Source: Hydractinia symbiolongicarpus (lineage: Eukaryota > Cnidaria > Hydrozoa > Anthoathecata > Hydractiniidae). Taken from it: a stretch of 64,000 nt of DNA. Location of the stretch: NCBI RefSeq assembly GCF_029227915.1, contig NC_079878.1, positions 32,143,501-32,207,500 of the forward strand, given 5' to 3'. Below the pieces are notes generated by a model. The model did not search any database. It worked only from the letters and a program-made list of their open reading frames with translations, and had not been told where the DNA came from. Shown piece by piece: positions 35,912 to 49,100 of this stretch. The number at the start of each line of letters is the position of its first letter. Position 1 is the stretch's first letter. A program made the translations under genes and the position numbers.

Positions 35912-38550
35912 AGAGGTTTAATCGCCGGCAAACGAAATCCCGCGATTTCCCGTAAATCCCGGGCTTGGCCCGTATAGTCGAATGTATACGAAGAAAGTAC
36001 CCAGGAAGCAAACTCATTTCCCGAACGATTTTTTAAATTTTCTTTTTCTCCACTAAAACGCATGAGACATGTAGTTTTCAAAAATGTTTTCATTTTTGAT
36101 GAGACGCTGAATAAAAGAAGTTTAATCGCCGGCAAACGAAAACCTGCGATTTCCCGTAAATCCCGTACTCGGCCCGTATAGTCAAAAGTATACAAAGAAA
36201 GTATCCAGGGAGTAAACTCATTTCCAAAACGATTTTTTAAATTAATATTTCACCACTAAAGCCCATGAGACTTGTAGTATTTAAAAATACTTTCAATTTT
36301 GATGAGACGCTGAATAAAAGAAGTTTAATCGCCGGCAAACAAAACCCCGCGATTTCCCGTAAATTCTGGACTCGGCCCGTATAGTCAAAAATATACAAGG
36401 AAAGTACCCAGGGAGTAAACTCTTTTCCCGAACGAATTTTTAAATTATTTTTTCACCACTAAAACGCATGAGACTTGTAGTTTTCAGAATTGTTTTCATT
36501 TTTGATGAGACGCTTAATGAAAGTGGTTTAATCGCCGGCAAACGAAAACCCGCGATTTCCCGTAAATCCCGGGCTTGGCCCGTATAGTCGAATGTATACA
36601 AAGAAAGTACCCTGTGAGTAAACTCATTTCCAAAACGATTTTTTAAATTATCTTTTCACCACTAAAACGCTTGAGACTTGTAGTTTTCAAAAATGTTTTC
36701 ATTTTTGATGAGACGCTGAATAAAAGAAGTTTAATCGCCTGCAAACGAAAACCTGCGATTTCCTGTAAATCGCGGACTCGGCCCGTATAGTCAAAAGTAT
36801 ACAAAGAAAGTAACCAGGGAGTAATCTCATTTCCCAAACGATTTTTTATTTTATTATTTCACCACTAAAGCCCATGAGACTTGTAGTTTTTAAAAATGTT
36901 TTCATTTTTGATGAGACGCTGAATAAAAGAAGTTTAATCGCCGGCAAACGAAAACCCGCGATTTCCCGTAAATCCCGGACTCGGCCCGTATAGTCAAAAG
37001 TATACAAGGAAAGTACCCAGTGAGTAAACTCATTTCCCGAACGAATTTTTAAATTAGTTTTTCACCATAAAACGCATGAGACTTGTAGTTTTCAGAAATG
37101 TTTTCATTTTTGATGTGACGCTTAATGAAAGTGGTTTAATCGCCGGCAAACGAAAACCCGCAATTTCCCGTAAATCCCGGGCTTGGCCCGTATAGTCGAA
37201 TGTATACAAAGAAAGTACCCTGTGAGTAAACTCATTTCCAAAACGATTTTTTAAATTTTCTTTTCACCACTAAAACGCTTGAGACTTGTAGTTTTCAAAA
37301 ATGTTTTCATTTTTGATGAGACGCTATATAAAAGAAGTTTAATCGCCGGCAAACGAAAACCCGCCATTTCCCGTAAACCCCGGACTCGGCCTGCATAGTC
37401 AAAAGTATACAAAGAAAGTACCCAGGGTGTAAACTCATTTCCCGAACGATTTTTTGAATTATTATTTCACCACTAAAGCCCATAAGACTTGTAGTATTTA
37501 AAAATACTTTCATTTTTGATGAGACGCTGAATAAAAGAAGTTTAATCGCCGGCACACAAAAACCCGCGACTTCCCGTAAATCCCGGACTCGGCCCGTATA
37601 GTCAAAAGTATACAAAGAAAGTACCCAGGGAGTAAACTTATTTCCCGAACGATTTTTTAAATTATTTTTTCACCACTAAAACGCATGAGACTTGTAGTTT
37701 TCAAAAATGTTTTCATTTTTGACGAGACGCTGAATAAAAGAAGTTTAATCGCCGGCAAACGAAAACCCGCGATTTTCCGTAAATCCCGGACTCGGCCCGT
37801 ATAGTCAAAAGTATACAAAGAAAGTACCCGGGGTGTAAACTCATTTCCCGAACGATTTTTTAAATTATTATTTCACCACTGAAGCCCATGAGACTTGTAG
37901 TTTTTAAAAATGTTTTCATTTTTGATGAGACGCTTAATAAAAGAGGTTTAATCGCCGGCAAACGAAATCCCGCGATTTCCCGTAAATCCCGGGCTTGGCC
38001 CGTATAGTCAAAAGTATACAAAGAAAGTACCCGGGGTGTAAACTCATTTCCCGAACGATTTTTTAAATTATTATTTCACCACTGAAGCCCATGAGACTTG
38101 TAGTTTTTAAAAATGTTTTCATTTTTGATGAGACGCTTAATAAAAGAGGTTTAATCGCCGGCAAACGAAATCCCGCGATTTCCCGTAAATCCCGGGCTTG
38201 GCCCGTATAGTCGAATGTATACAAAGAAAGTACCCAGGAAGTAAACTCATTTCCCGAACGATTTTTTAAATTTTTTTTTCACCACTAAAACGCATGAGAC
38301 TTGTAGTTTTCAAAAATGTTTTCATTTTTGATGAGACGCTGAATAAAAGAAGTTTAATCGCCGGCAAACGAAAACCTGCGATTTCCCGTAAATCCCGGAC
38401 TCGGCCCGTATAGTCAAAAGTATACAAAGAAAGTACCCGGGGTATAAACTCATTTCCCGAACGATTTTTTAAATTATTATTTCACCACTAAAGCCCATGA
38501 GACTTGTAGTTTTCAAAAATGTTTTCATTTGTGATGAGACGCTCAATAAA

Positions 38551-38709
38551 AGAGGTTTAGTCAAAAGTATAGTCAAAAGTATACAAAGAAAGTACCCGGG
38601 GTGTAAACTCATTTCCCGAACGATTTTTTAAATTATTATTTCACCACTAAAGCCCATGAGACTTGTAGTTTTTAAAAATGTTTTCATTTTTGATGAGACG
38701 CTTAATAAA
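38551..38709 (-). repeat. 159-bp deleted monomer, copy 2
   Basis: Identical junction, 2,798 bp after copy 1. It shares the private cgctcaataaaag neighbour with copy 1, so these two are sister copies. Confidence 0.87.
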
Positions 38710-39521
38710 AGAGGTTTAATCGCCGGCAAACGAAATCCCGCGATTTCCCGTAAATCCCGGGCTTGGCCCGTATAGTCGAATGTATACGAAGAAAGTACCC
38801 AGGAAGCAAACTCATTTCCCGAACGATTTTTTAAATTTTTTTTTTCTCCACTAAAACGCATGAGACTTGTAGTTTTAAAAAATGTTTTCATTTTTGATGA
38901 GACGTTGAATAAAAGAAGTTTAATCGCCGGCAAACGAAAACCTGCGATTTCCCGTAAATTCCGGACTCGGCCCCTATAGTCAAAAGTATACAAAGAAAGT
39001 ACCCGGGGTGTAAACTCATTTCCCGAACGATTTCTTAAATTATTTTTTCACCACTAAAGCCCATGGGACTTGTAGTTTTTAAAAATGTTTTCATTTTTGA
39101 TGAGACGCTTAATAAAAGAGGTTTAATCGCCGGCAAACGAAATCCCGCGATTTTCCGTAAATCCCGGGCTTGGCCCGTATATTCGAATGTATACAGAGAA
39201 AGTACCCAGGAAGTAAGCTCATTTCCCGAACGATTTTTTAAATTTTTTTTTCACCACTAAAACGTTGAGACTTGTAGTTTTCAAAAATGTTTTCATTTTT
39301 GATGAGACGCTTAATGAAAGAGGTTTAATCGCCGGCAAACGAAAACCCGCGATTTCCCGTAAATCCCGGGCTTGGCCCGTATAGTGGAATGTATACAAAG
39401 AAAGTACCGTGTGAGTAAACTCATTTCCAAAACGATTTTTTAAATTATTATTTCACCACTAAAGCCCATGAGACTTGTAGTTTTCAAAAATGTTTTCATT
39501 TTTGATGAGACGCTTAATAAA

Positions 39522-39679
39522 AGAGGTTTAGTCAAAAGTATAGTCAAAAGTATACAAAGAAAGTACCCGGGGTGTAAACTCTTTCCCGAACGATTTTTTA
39601 AATTATTATTTCACCACTAAAGCCCATGAGACTTGTAGTTTTTAAAAATGTTTTCATTTTTGATGAGACGCTGAATAAA
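39522..39679 (-). repeat. 158-bp deleted monomer, copy 3
   Basis: Same junction, with one more base lost in aaactctttcccg (normally aaactcatttcccg). The same lesion appears in the copy at 40,854, linking the two. Confidence 0.86.
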
Positions 39680-40694
39680 AGAAGTTTAATCGCCGGCAAA
39701 CGAAAACCCGCGATTTGCCGTAAATCCCGGACTCGGCCCGTATAGTCAAAAGTATACAAGGAAAGTACCCAGTGAGTAAACTCATTTCCCGAACAAATTT
39801 TTAAATTAGTTTTTCACCACTAAAACGCATGAGACTTGTAGTTTTCAGAAATGTTTTCATTTTTGATGAGACGCTTAATGAAAGTGGTTTAATCGCCGGC
39901 AAACAAAAACCCGCGATTTCCCGTAAATCCCGGGCTTGGCCCGTATAGTCGAATGTATACAAAGAAAGTACCCTGTGAGTAAACTCATTTCCAAAACGAT
40001 TTTTTAAATTATCTTTTCACCACTAAAACGCTTGAGACTTGTAGTTTTCAAAAATGTTTTCATTTTTGATGAGACGCTAAATAAAAGAAGGTTAATCGCC
40101 GGCAAACGAAAACCCGCCATTTCCCGTAAACCCCGGACTCGGCCCGCATAGTCAAAAGTATACAAAGAAAGTACCCAGGGTGTAAACTCATTTCCCGAAC
40201 GATTTTTTGAATTATTATTTCACCACTAAAGCCCATGAGACTTGTAGTATTTAAAAATACTTTCATTTTTGATGAGACGCTGAATAAAAGAAGTTTAATC
40301 GCCGGCACACAAAAACCCGCGACTTCCCGTAAATCCCGGACTCGGCCCGTATAGTCAAAAGTATACAAAGAAAGTACCCGGGGTGTAAACTCATTTCCCG
40401 AACGATTTTTTAAATTATTATTTCACCACTAAAGCCCAAGAGACTTGTAGTTTTTAAAAATGTTTTCATTTTTGATGAGACGCTTAATAAAAGAGGTTTA
40501 ATCGCCGGCAAACAAAATCCCGCGATTTCCCGTAAATCCCGGGCTTGGCCCGTATAGTCGATTGTATACAAAGAAAGTACCCAGGAAGTAAACTCATTTC
40601 CCGAACGATTTTTTAAATTTTTTTTTCACCACTAAAACGCATGAGACTTGTAGTTTTCAAAAATGTTTTCATTTTTGATGAGACGCTTAATAAA

Positions 40695-41011
40695 AGAGGT
40701 TTAGTCAAAAGTATAGTCAAAAGTATACAAAGAAAGTACCCGGGGTGTAAACTCATTTCCCGAACGATTTTTTGAATTATTATTTCACCACTAAAGCCCA
40801 TGAGACTTGTAGTTTTCAAAAATGTTTTCATTTTTGATGAGACGCTTAATAAAAGAGGTTTAGTCAAAAGTATAGTCAAAAGTATACAAAGAAAGTACCC
40901 GGGGTGTAAACTCTTTCCCGAACGATTTTTTAAATTATTATTTCACCACTAAAGCCCATGAGACTTGTAGTTTTTAAAAATGTTTTCATTTTTGATGAGA
41001 CGCTGAATAAA
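40695..41011 (-). repeat. Two deleted monomers in direct tandem (159 + 158 bp), copies 4 and 5
   Basis: Two short units adjoin at 40,695-40,853 and 40,854-41,011, the only adjacent pair in the window. The second carries the aaactctttcccg lesion of copy 3. Adjacency marks the join between two 1,332-bp blocks and creates the open frame at 40,613-40,879, which is not a gene. Confidence 0.86.
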
Positions 41012-42026
41012 AGAAGTTTAATCGCCGGCAAACGAAAACCCGCGATTTGCCGTAAATCCCGGACTCGGCCCGTATAGTCAAAAGTATACAAGGAAAGTAC
41101 CCAGTGAGTAAACTCATTTCCCGAACAAATTTTTAAATTAGTTTTTCACCACTAAAACGCATGAGACTTGTAGTTTTCAGAAATGTTTTCATTTTTGATG
41201 AGACGCTTAATGAAAGTGGTTTAATCGCCGGCAAACAAAAACCCGCGATTTCCCGTAAATCCCGGGCTTGGCCCGTATAGTCGAATGTATACAAAGAAAG
41301 TACCCTGTGAGTAAACTCATTTCCAAAACGATTTTTTAAATTATCTTTTCACCACTAAAACGCTTGAGACTTGTAGTTTTCAAAAATGTTTTCATTTTTG
41401 ATGAGACGCTAAATAAAAGAAGGTTAATCGCCGGCAAACGAAAACCCGCCATTTCCCGTAAACCCCGGACTCGGCCCGCATAGTCAAAAGTATACAAAGA
41501 AAGTACCCAGGGTGTAAACTCATTTCCCGAACGATTTTTTGAATTATTATTTCACCACTAAAGCCCATGAGACTTGTAGTATTTAAAAATACTTTCATTT
41601 TTGATGAGACGCTGAATAAAAGAAGTTTAATCGCCGGCACACAAAAACCCGCGACTTCCCGTAAATCCCGGACTCGGCCCGTATAGTCAAAAGTATACAA
41701 AGAAAGTACCCGGGGTGTAAACTCATTTCCCGAACGATTTTTTAAATTATTATTTCACCACTAAAGCCCAAGAGACTTGTAGTTTTTAAAAATGTTTTCA
41801 TTTTTGATGAGACGCTTAATAAAAGAGGTTTAATCGCCGGCAAACAAAATCCCGCGATTTCCCGTAAATCCCGGGCTTGGCCCGTATAGTCGATTGTATA
41901 CAAAGAAAGTACCCAGGAAGTAAACTCATTTCCCGAACGATTTTTTAAATTTTTTTTTCACCACTAAAACGCATGAGACTTGTAGTTTTCAAAAATGTTT
42001 TCATTTTTGATGAGACGCTTAATAAA

Positions 42027-42185
42027 AGAGGTTTAGTCAAAAGTATAGTCAAAAGTATACAAAGAAAGTACCCGGGGTGTAAACTCATTTCCCGAACGAT
42101 TTTTTGAATTATTATTTCACCACTAAAGCCCATGAGACTTGTAGTATTTAAAAATACTTTCATTTTTGATGAGACGCTGAATAAA
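42027..42185 (-). repeat. 159-bp deleted monomer, copy 6
   Basis: Same junction. The next unit has the agtatttaaaaatact palindromic variant and ataaaaaaag in place of ataaaagaag. Confidence 0.86.
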
Positions 42186-42794
42186 AAAAGTTTAATCGCC
42201 GGCACACAAAAACCCGCGACTTCCCGTAAATCCCGGACTCGGCCCGTATAGTCAAAAGTATACAAAGAAAGTACCCAGGGAGTAAACTCATTTCCCGAAC
42301 GATTTTTTAAATTATTTTTTCACCACTAAAACGCATGAGACTTGTAGTTTTTAAAAATGTTTTCATTTTTGATGAGACGCTGAATAAAAGAAGTTTAATC
42401 GCCGGCAAACAAAAACCTGCGATTTCCCGTAAATCCCGGACTCGGCCCGTATAGTCAAAAGTATACAAAGAAAGTACCCGGGGTGTAAACTCATTTCCCG
42501 AACGATTTTTTAAATTATTATTTCACCACTAAAGCCCATGAGACTTGTAGTTTTTAAAAATGTTTTCATTTTTGATGAGACGCTTAATAAAAGAGGTTTA
42601 ATTGCCGGCAAACGAAATCCCGCGATTTCCCGTAAATCCCGGGCTTGGCCCGTATAGTCGAATGTATACAAAGAAAGTACCCAGGAAGTAAACTCATTTC
42701 CCGAACGATTTTTTAAATTTTTTTTTCACCACTAAAACGCATGAGACTTGTAGTTTTCAAAAATGTTTTCATTTTTGATGAGACGCTGAATATC

Positions 42795-42953
42795 AGAGGT
42801 TTAGTCAAAAGTATAGTCAAAAGTATACAAAGAAAGTACCCGGGGTGTAAACTCATTTCCCGAACGATTTTTTGAATTATTATTTCACCACTAAAGCCCA
42901 TGAGACTTGTAGTATTTAAAAATACTTTCATTTTTGATGAGACGCTGAATAAA
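42795..42953 (-). repeat. 159-bp deleted monomer, copy 7
   Basis: Same junction, 768 bp after copy 6, with the private upstream change gaatatcagagg in place of taataaaagagg. Confidence 0.86.
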
Positions 42954-43765
42954 AAAAGTTTAATCGCCGGCACACAAAAACCCGCGACTTCCCGTAAATC
43001 CCGGACTCGGCCCGTATAGTCAAAAGTATACAAAGAAAGTACCCAGGAAGTAAACTCATTTCCCGAACGATTTTTTAAATTATTTTTTCACCACTAAAAC
43101 GCATGAGACTTGTAGTTTTCAAAAATGTTTTCATTTTTGATGAGACGCTGAATAAAAGAAGTTTAATCGCCGGCAAACGAAAACCTGCGATTTCCCGTAA
43201 ATCCCGGACTCGGCCCGTATAGTCAAAAGTATACAAAGAAAGTACCCGGGGTGTAAACTCATTTCCCGAACGATTTTTTAAATTATTATTTCACCACTAA
43301 AGCCCATGAGACTTGTAGTTTTTAAAAATGTTTTCATTTTTGATGAGACGCTTAATAAAAGAGGTTTAATTGCCGGCAAACGAAATCCCGCGATTTCCCG
43401 TAAATCCCGGGCTTGGCCCGTATAGTCGAATGTATACAAAGAAAGTACCCAGGAAGTAAACTCATTTCCCGAACGATTTTTTAAATTTTTTTTTCACCAC
43501 TAAAACGCATGAGACTTGTAGTTTTCAAAAATGTTTTCATTTTTGATGAGACGCTGAATAAAAGAAGTTTAATCGCCGGCAAACGAAAACCTGCGATTTC
43601 CCGTAAATCCCGGACTCGGCCCGTATAGTTAAAATTATACAAAGAAAGTACCCGGAGTATAAATTCATTTCCCGAACGATTTTTTAAATTATTATTTCAC
43701 CACTAAAGCCCATGAGACTTGTAGTTTTCAAAAATGTTTTCATTTTTGATGAGACGCTTAATAAA

Positions 43766-43924
43766 AGAGGTTTAGTCAAAAGTATAGTCAAAAGTATACA
43801 AAGAAAGTACCCGGGGTGTAAACTCATTTCCCGAAAGATTTTTTAAATTATTATTTCACCATTAAAGCCCATGAGACTTGTAGTTTTTAAAAATGTTTTC
43901 ATTTTTGATGAGACGCTTAATAAA
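43766..43924 (-). repeat. 159-bp deleted monomer, copy 8
   Basis: Same junction; the last occurrence that I find. The unit has the private variants cgaaagattttt and caccattaaag. Confidence 0.86.
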
Positions 43925-44209
43925 AGAGGTTTAATCGCCGGCAAACGAAATCCCGCGATTTCCCGTAAATCCCGGGCTTGGCCCGTATAGTCGAATGTAT
44001 ACGAAGAAAGTACCCAGGAAGCAAACTCATTTCCCGAACGATTTTTTAAATTTTTTTTTTCTCCACTAAAACGCATGAGACTTGTAGTTTTCAAAAATGT
44101 TTTCATTTTTGATGAGACGTTGAATAAAAGAAGTTTAATCGCCGGCAAACGAAAACCTGCGATTTTCCGTAAATCCCGGACTCGGCCCCTATAGTCAAAA
44201 GTATACAAA

Positions 44210-47200
44210 GAAAGTACCCGGGGTGTAAACTCATTTCCCGAACGATTTCTTAAATTATTATTTCACCACTAAAGCCCATGGGACTTGTAGTTTTTAAAAA
44301 TGTTTTCATTTTTGATGAGACGCTTAATAAAAGAGGTTTAATCGCCGGCAAACGAAATCCCGCGATTTCCCGTAAATCCCGGGCTTGGATCGTATAGTCG
44401 AATGTATACAAAGAAAGTACCCAGGAAGTAAACTCATTTCCCGAACGATTTTTTAATTTTTTTTTTCACCACTAAAACGTTGAGACTTGTAGTTTTCAAA
44501 AATGTTTTCATTTTTGATGAGACGCTTAATGAAAGAGGTTTAATCGCCGGCAAACGAAAACCCGCGATTTCCCGTAAATCCCGGGCTTGGCCCGTATAGT
44601 CGAATGTATACAAAGAAAGTACCGTGTGAGTAAACTCATTTCCAAAACGATTTTTTAAATTATCTTTTCACCACTAAAACGCTTGAGACTTGTAGTTTTC
44701 AAAAATGTTTTCATTTTTGATGAGACGCTGAATAAAAGAAGTTTAATCGCCGGCAAACGAAAACCCGCCATTTCCCGTAAACCCCGGACTCGGCCCGTAT
44801 AGCCAAAAGTATACAAGGAAAGTACCCAGGGAGTAAACTCAATTCACGAACGATTTTTTAAATTATTTTTTCACCACTAAAACGCATGAGACTTGTAGTT
44901 TTCAAAAATGTTTTCATTTTTGATAAGACGCTGAACAAAAGAAGTTTAATCGCCGGCAAACGAAAACCTGCGATTTCCCGTAAATCCCGGACTCGGCCCG
45001 TAAAGTCAAAAGTATACAAAGAAAGTACCCGGGGTGTAAACTCATTTCCCGAACGATTTTTTAAATTATTATTTCACCACTAAAGCCCATGAGACTTGTA
45101 GTTTTTAAAAATGTTTTCATTTTTTAAGAGACGCTTAATAAAAGAGGTTTAATCGCCGGCAAACGAAATCCCGCGATTTCCCGTAAATCCCGGGCTTGGC
45201 CCGTATAGTCGGATGTATACAAAGAAAGTACCCAGGAAGTAAACTCATTTCCCGAACGATTTTTTAATTTTTTTTTTCACCACTAAAACGCATGAGACTT
45301 GTAGTTTTCAAAAATGTTTTCATTTTTGATGAGACGCTGAATAAAAGAAGTTTAATCGCCGGCAAATGAAAACCTGCGATTTCCCGTAAATCCCGGGCTT
45401 GGCCCGTATAGTTGAATGTATACAAAGAAAGTACCCAGGGTGTAAACTCATTTTCCGAACGATTTTTTAAATTATTTTTTCACCACTAAAACGCATGAGA
45501 CTTGTAGTTGTCAAAAATGTTTTCATTTTTGATGAGACGCTGAATAAAAGAAGTTTAATCGCCGGCAAACGAAAACCTGCGATTTCCCGTAAATCCCGGA
45601 CTCGGCCCGTATAGTCAAAAGTATACAAAGAAAGTACCCGGTGTGTAAACTCATTTCCCGAACGATTTTTTAAATTATTATTTCACCACTAATGCCCATG
45701 AGACTGCAGTTTTTAAAAATGTTTTCATTTTTGATGAGACGCTGAATAAAAGAAGTTTAATCGCCGGCAAACGAAAACCCGCAAGTTCCCGTAAATCCCG
45801 GTCTCGGCCCGTATAGTCAAAAGTATACAAGGAAAGTACCCAGTGAGTAAACTCATTTCCCTAACGAATTTTTAAATTATTTTTTCACCACTAAAACGCA
45901 TGAGACTTGTAGTTTTCAAAAATGTTTTCATTTTTGATGAGACGCTGAGTAAAAGAAGTTTAATCGCCGGCAAACGAAAACCTGCGATTTCCCGTAAATC
46001 CCGGACTCGGCCCGTATGGTCAAAAGTATACAAAGAGAGTACCCAGGGTGTAAACTCATTTTCCGAACGATTTTTTAAATTATTTTTTCACCACTAAAAC
46101 GCATGAGACTTGTAGTTGTCAAAAATGTTTTCATTTTTGATGAGACGCTGAATAAAAGAAGTTTAATCGCCGGCAAACGAAAACCTGCGATTTCCCGTAA
46201 ATCACGGACTCGGCCCGTATAGTCAAGAGTATACAAAGAAAGTACCCGGTATGTAAACTCATTTCCCGAACGATTTTTTAAATTATTATTTCACCACTAA
46301 TGCCCATGAGACTGCAGTTTTTAAAAATGTTTTCATTTTTGATGAGACGCTTAATAAAAGAGGTTTAATCGCCGGCAAACGAAAACCTGCGATTTCCCGT
46401 AAATCCCGGGCTTGGCCCGTATAGTCGAATGTATACAAAGAAAGCACCCAGGAAGTAAACTCATTTCCCGAACGATTCTTTAATTTTTTTTTTTACCACT
46501 AAAACGCATGAGACTTGTAGTTTTCAAAAATGTTTTTATTTTTGATGAGACGCTTAATGAAAGATGTTTAATCGCTGGCAAACGAAAACCCGCGATTTCC
46601 CGTAAATCCCGGGCTTGGCCCGTATAGTCGAATGTATACAAAGAAAGTACCCTGTGAGTAAACTCATTTCCAGAACGATTTTTTCAATTATTCTTTCACC
46701 ACTAAAACGCATAAGACTTGTAGTTTTAAAAAATGTTTTCATTTCTGATGAGACGCTGAATAAAAGAAGTTTAATCGCCGGCAAACGAAATCCCGCGATT
46801 TCCCGTAAATCCCGGGCTTGGCCCGTATAGTCGAATGTATACAAAGAAAGTACCCAGGAAGTAAACTCATTTCCCGAACGATTCTTTAATTTTTTTTTTT
46901 ACCACTAAAACGCATGAGACTTGTAGTTTTCAAAAATGTTTTCATTTTTGATGAGACGCTTAATGAAAGATGTTTATTCGCTGGCAAACGAAAACCAGCG
47001 ATTTCCCGTAAATCCCGGGCTTGGCCCGTATAGTCAAAAGTACACAAAGATAGTACCCAGGGAGTAAACTCATTTCCCGAACGATTTTTTAATTCATTTT
47101 TTCACCACTAAAACGCATGAGACTTGTAGGTTTCAAAAATGTTTTCATTTTTGATGAGACGCTGAATAAAAGAAGTTTAATCGCCGGCAAACGAAAACCT

Positions 47201-49100
47201 GCGATTTCCCGTAAATCCCGGACTCGACCCGTATAGTCAAAAGTATACAAAGAAAGTGCCCAGGGAGTAAACTAATTTCCCAAACGATTTTTTAAATTAT
47301 TATTTTACCACTAAAGCCCATGAGACTTGTAGTTTTTAAAAATGTTTTCATTTTTGATGGGACGCTGAATAAAAGAAGTTTCATCGCCGGCAAACGAAAA
47401 CCCGCAATTTCCCGTAAATCCCGGTCTCGGCCTGTATAGTCAAAAGTATACAAGGAAAGTACCCAGTGAGTAAACTCATTTCCCCAACGAATTTTTAAAT
47501 TATTTTTTCACCACTAAAACGCATGAGACTTGTAGTTTTCAAAAATGTTTTCATTTTTGATGAGACGCTGAATAAAAGAAGTTTAATCCCCACAAACGAA
47601 AACCTGCGATTTCCCGTAAATCCCGGACTCGGCCCGTATAGTCAAAAGTATACAAAGAAAGTACCCAGGGAGTAAACTAATTTCCCAAACCATTTTTTAA
47701 ATTATTATTTCACCACTGAAGCCCATGAGACTTGTAGTTTTTAAAAATGTTTTCATTTGTGATGAGACGCTGAATAAAAGAAGTTTAATCGCCGGCAAAC
47801 GAAAACCCGCAATTTCCCGTAAATCCCGGTCTCGGCCCGTATAGTCAAAAGTATACAAAGAAAGTACCCAGGGAGTAAACTCATTTCCCAAACGATTTTT
47901 TAAATTATTATTTCACCACTAAAGCCCATGAGACTTGTAGTTTCTAAAAATGTTTTCATCTTTGATGAGACGCTGAATAAAAGAAGTTTAATCGCCGGCA
48001 AACGAAAACCCGCGATTTCCCGTAAATCCCGGACTCGGCCCGTATAGTCAAAAGTATACAAGGTAAGTACCCAGTGAGTAAACTCATTTCCCGAACGAAC
48101 TTTTAAATTATTTTTTCACCACTAAAACGCATAAGACTTGTAGTTTTCAGAAATGTTTTCATTTTTGATGAGACGCTTAATGAAAGTGGTTTAATCGCCG
48201 GCAAACGAAAACCCGCGATTTCCCGTAAATCCCGGGCTTGGCCCGTATAGTCGAATGTATACAAAGAAAGTACCCTGTGAGTAAACTCATTTCCAAAACG
48301 ATTTTTTAAATTATCTATTCACCACTAAAACGCTTGAGACTTGTGGTTTTCAAAAATGTTTTCATTTTTGATGAGACGATAAAAAAAGGAAGTTAAATCG
48401 CCGGCAAACGAAAACCCGCCATTTCCCGTAAATCCCGGACTCGACCCGTATAGTCAAAAGTATACAAAGAAAGTACCCGGGGTGTAAACTCATTTCCCGA
48501 ACGATCTTTTAAATTATTATTTCACCACTAAAGCCCATGAGACTTGTAGTTTTTAAAAATGTTTTCATTTTTGATGAGACGCTAAATAAAAGAGGTTTAA
48601 TCGCCGGCAAACGAAACCCGCGATTTCCCGTAAATCCCGGGCTTGGCCCGTATAGTCGAATGTATACAAAGAAAGTACCCAGGAAGTAAACTCATTTCCC
48701 GAACGATTTTTTAAATTTTTTTTTCACCACTAAAACGCATGAGACTTGTAGTTTTCAAAAATATTTTCATTTTTGATGAAAACGCTGAATAAAAGAAGTT
48801 TAATCGCCGGCAAACGAAAGCCTGCGATTTCCCGTAAATCCCGGACTCGGCCCGTATAGTCAAAAGTATACAAAGAAAGTACCCAGGAAATAAACTAATT
48901 TCCCAAACGATTTTTTAAATTATTATTTCATCACTAAAGCCCATGAGACTTGTGGTTTTTAAAAATGTTTTCACTTTTGATGAGACGCTGAATAAAAGAA
49001 GTTTAATCGCCGGCAAACGAAAACCCGCAATTTCCCGTAAATCCCGGTCTCGGCCCGTATAGTCAAAAGTATACAAGGAAAGTACCCAGTGAGTAAACTC
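44210..49100 (-). repeat. Mixed-subtype stretch without a clear long higher-order block
   Basis: Monomers alternate among right-arm subtypes. Local pairs include the gagactgcagttttt variant at about 45,703 and 46,311 (three monomers apart) and two copies of gattctttaattttttttt near 46.5 and 46.9 kb. A one-off shortened form, gtttaatccccacaaacg, lies near 47,580. No gene or insertion is visible. Confidence 0.65.
47400..49000 (-). repeat. Segment repeated 10,150 bp downstream
   Basis: Ordered markers recur at exactly +10,150 (50 monomers): the unit at 47,697 with 57,847, tagtttctaaaaatg at 47,938 with 58,088, and acgatcttttaaatt at 48,501 with 58,651. The intervening stretch is made of different higher-order blocks, so this looks like an older large duplication, or an insertion of new blocks into an older duplicated array. 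Confidence 0.7.

Larger units (their letters stand above)
34060..37900 (-). repeat. Tandem pair at offset 1,986-2,188 bp
   Basis: 34.06-34.98 kb recurs 1,986 bp later: attaatatttcacc at 34,255 and 36,241, and gtaatctcatttccc at about 34,834 and 36,821. From about 35.0 kb the offset becomes 2,188, one extra monomer, shown by the gctatataaaag variants at about 35,125 and 37,313. 1,986 equals nine full monomers plus one 159-bp short unit. Confidence 0.7.
39420..42083 (-). repeat. 1,332-bp higher-order repeat, two copies
   Basis: Five full and two short monomers (5 x 203 + 2 x 159, less one base) repeated once: 39,522 matches 40,854, 40,060 matches 41,392 and 40,695 matches 42,027. Markers include cgatttgccgtaaatc, cgaacaaattttt, agaaggttaatcg and gtcgattgtatac. 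Outer edges are approximate. Confidence 0.78.
41945..43480 (-). repeat. 768-bp higher-order repeat, two copies
   Basis: Three full monomers plus one 159-bp unit, repeated at +768: 42,027 matches 42,795 and 42,143 matches 42,911. It overlaps the end of the 1,332-bp pair, so it is a later rearrangement of the same material. Confidence 0.77.

Noticed and set aside
38274-38282. Runs of T in front of ttcaccact (also near 36,046, 38,834, 44,053 and 46,884) as terminators or promoters.
   Set aside because: They are length variants of the A+T-rich tail of the monomer, with no adjacent gene or stable upstream hairpin.
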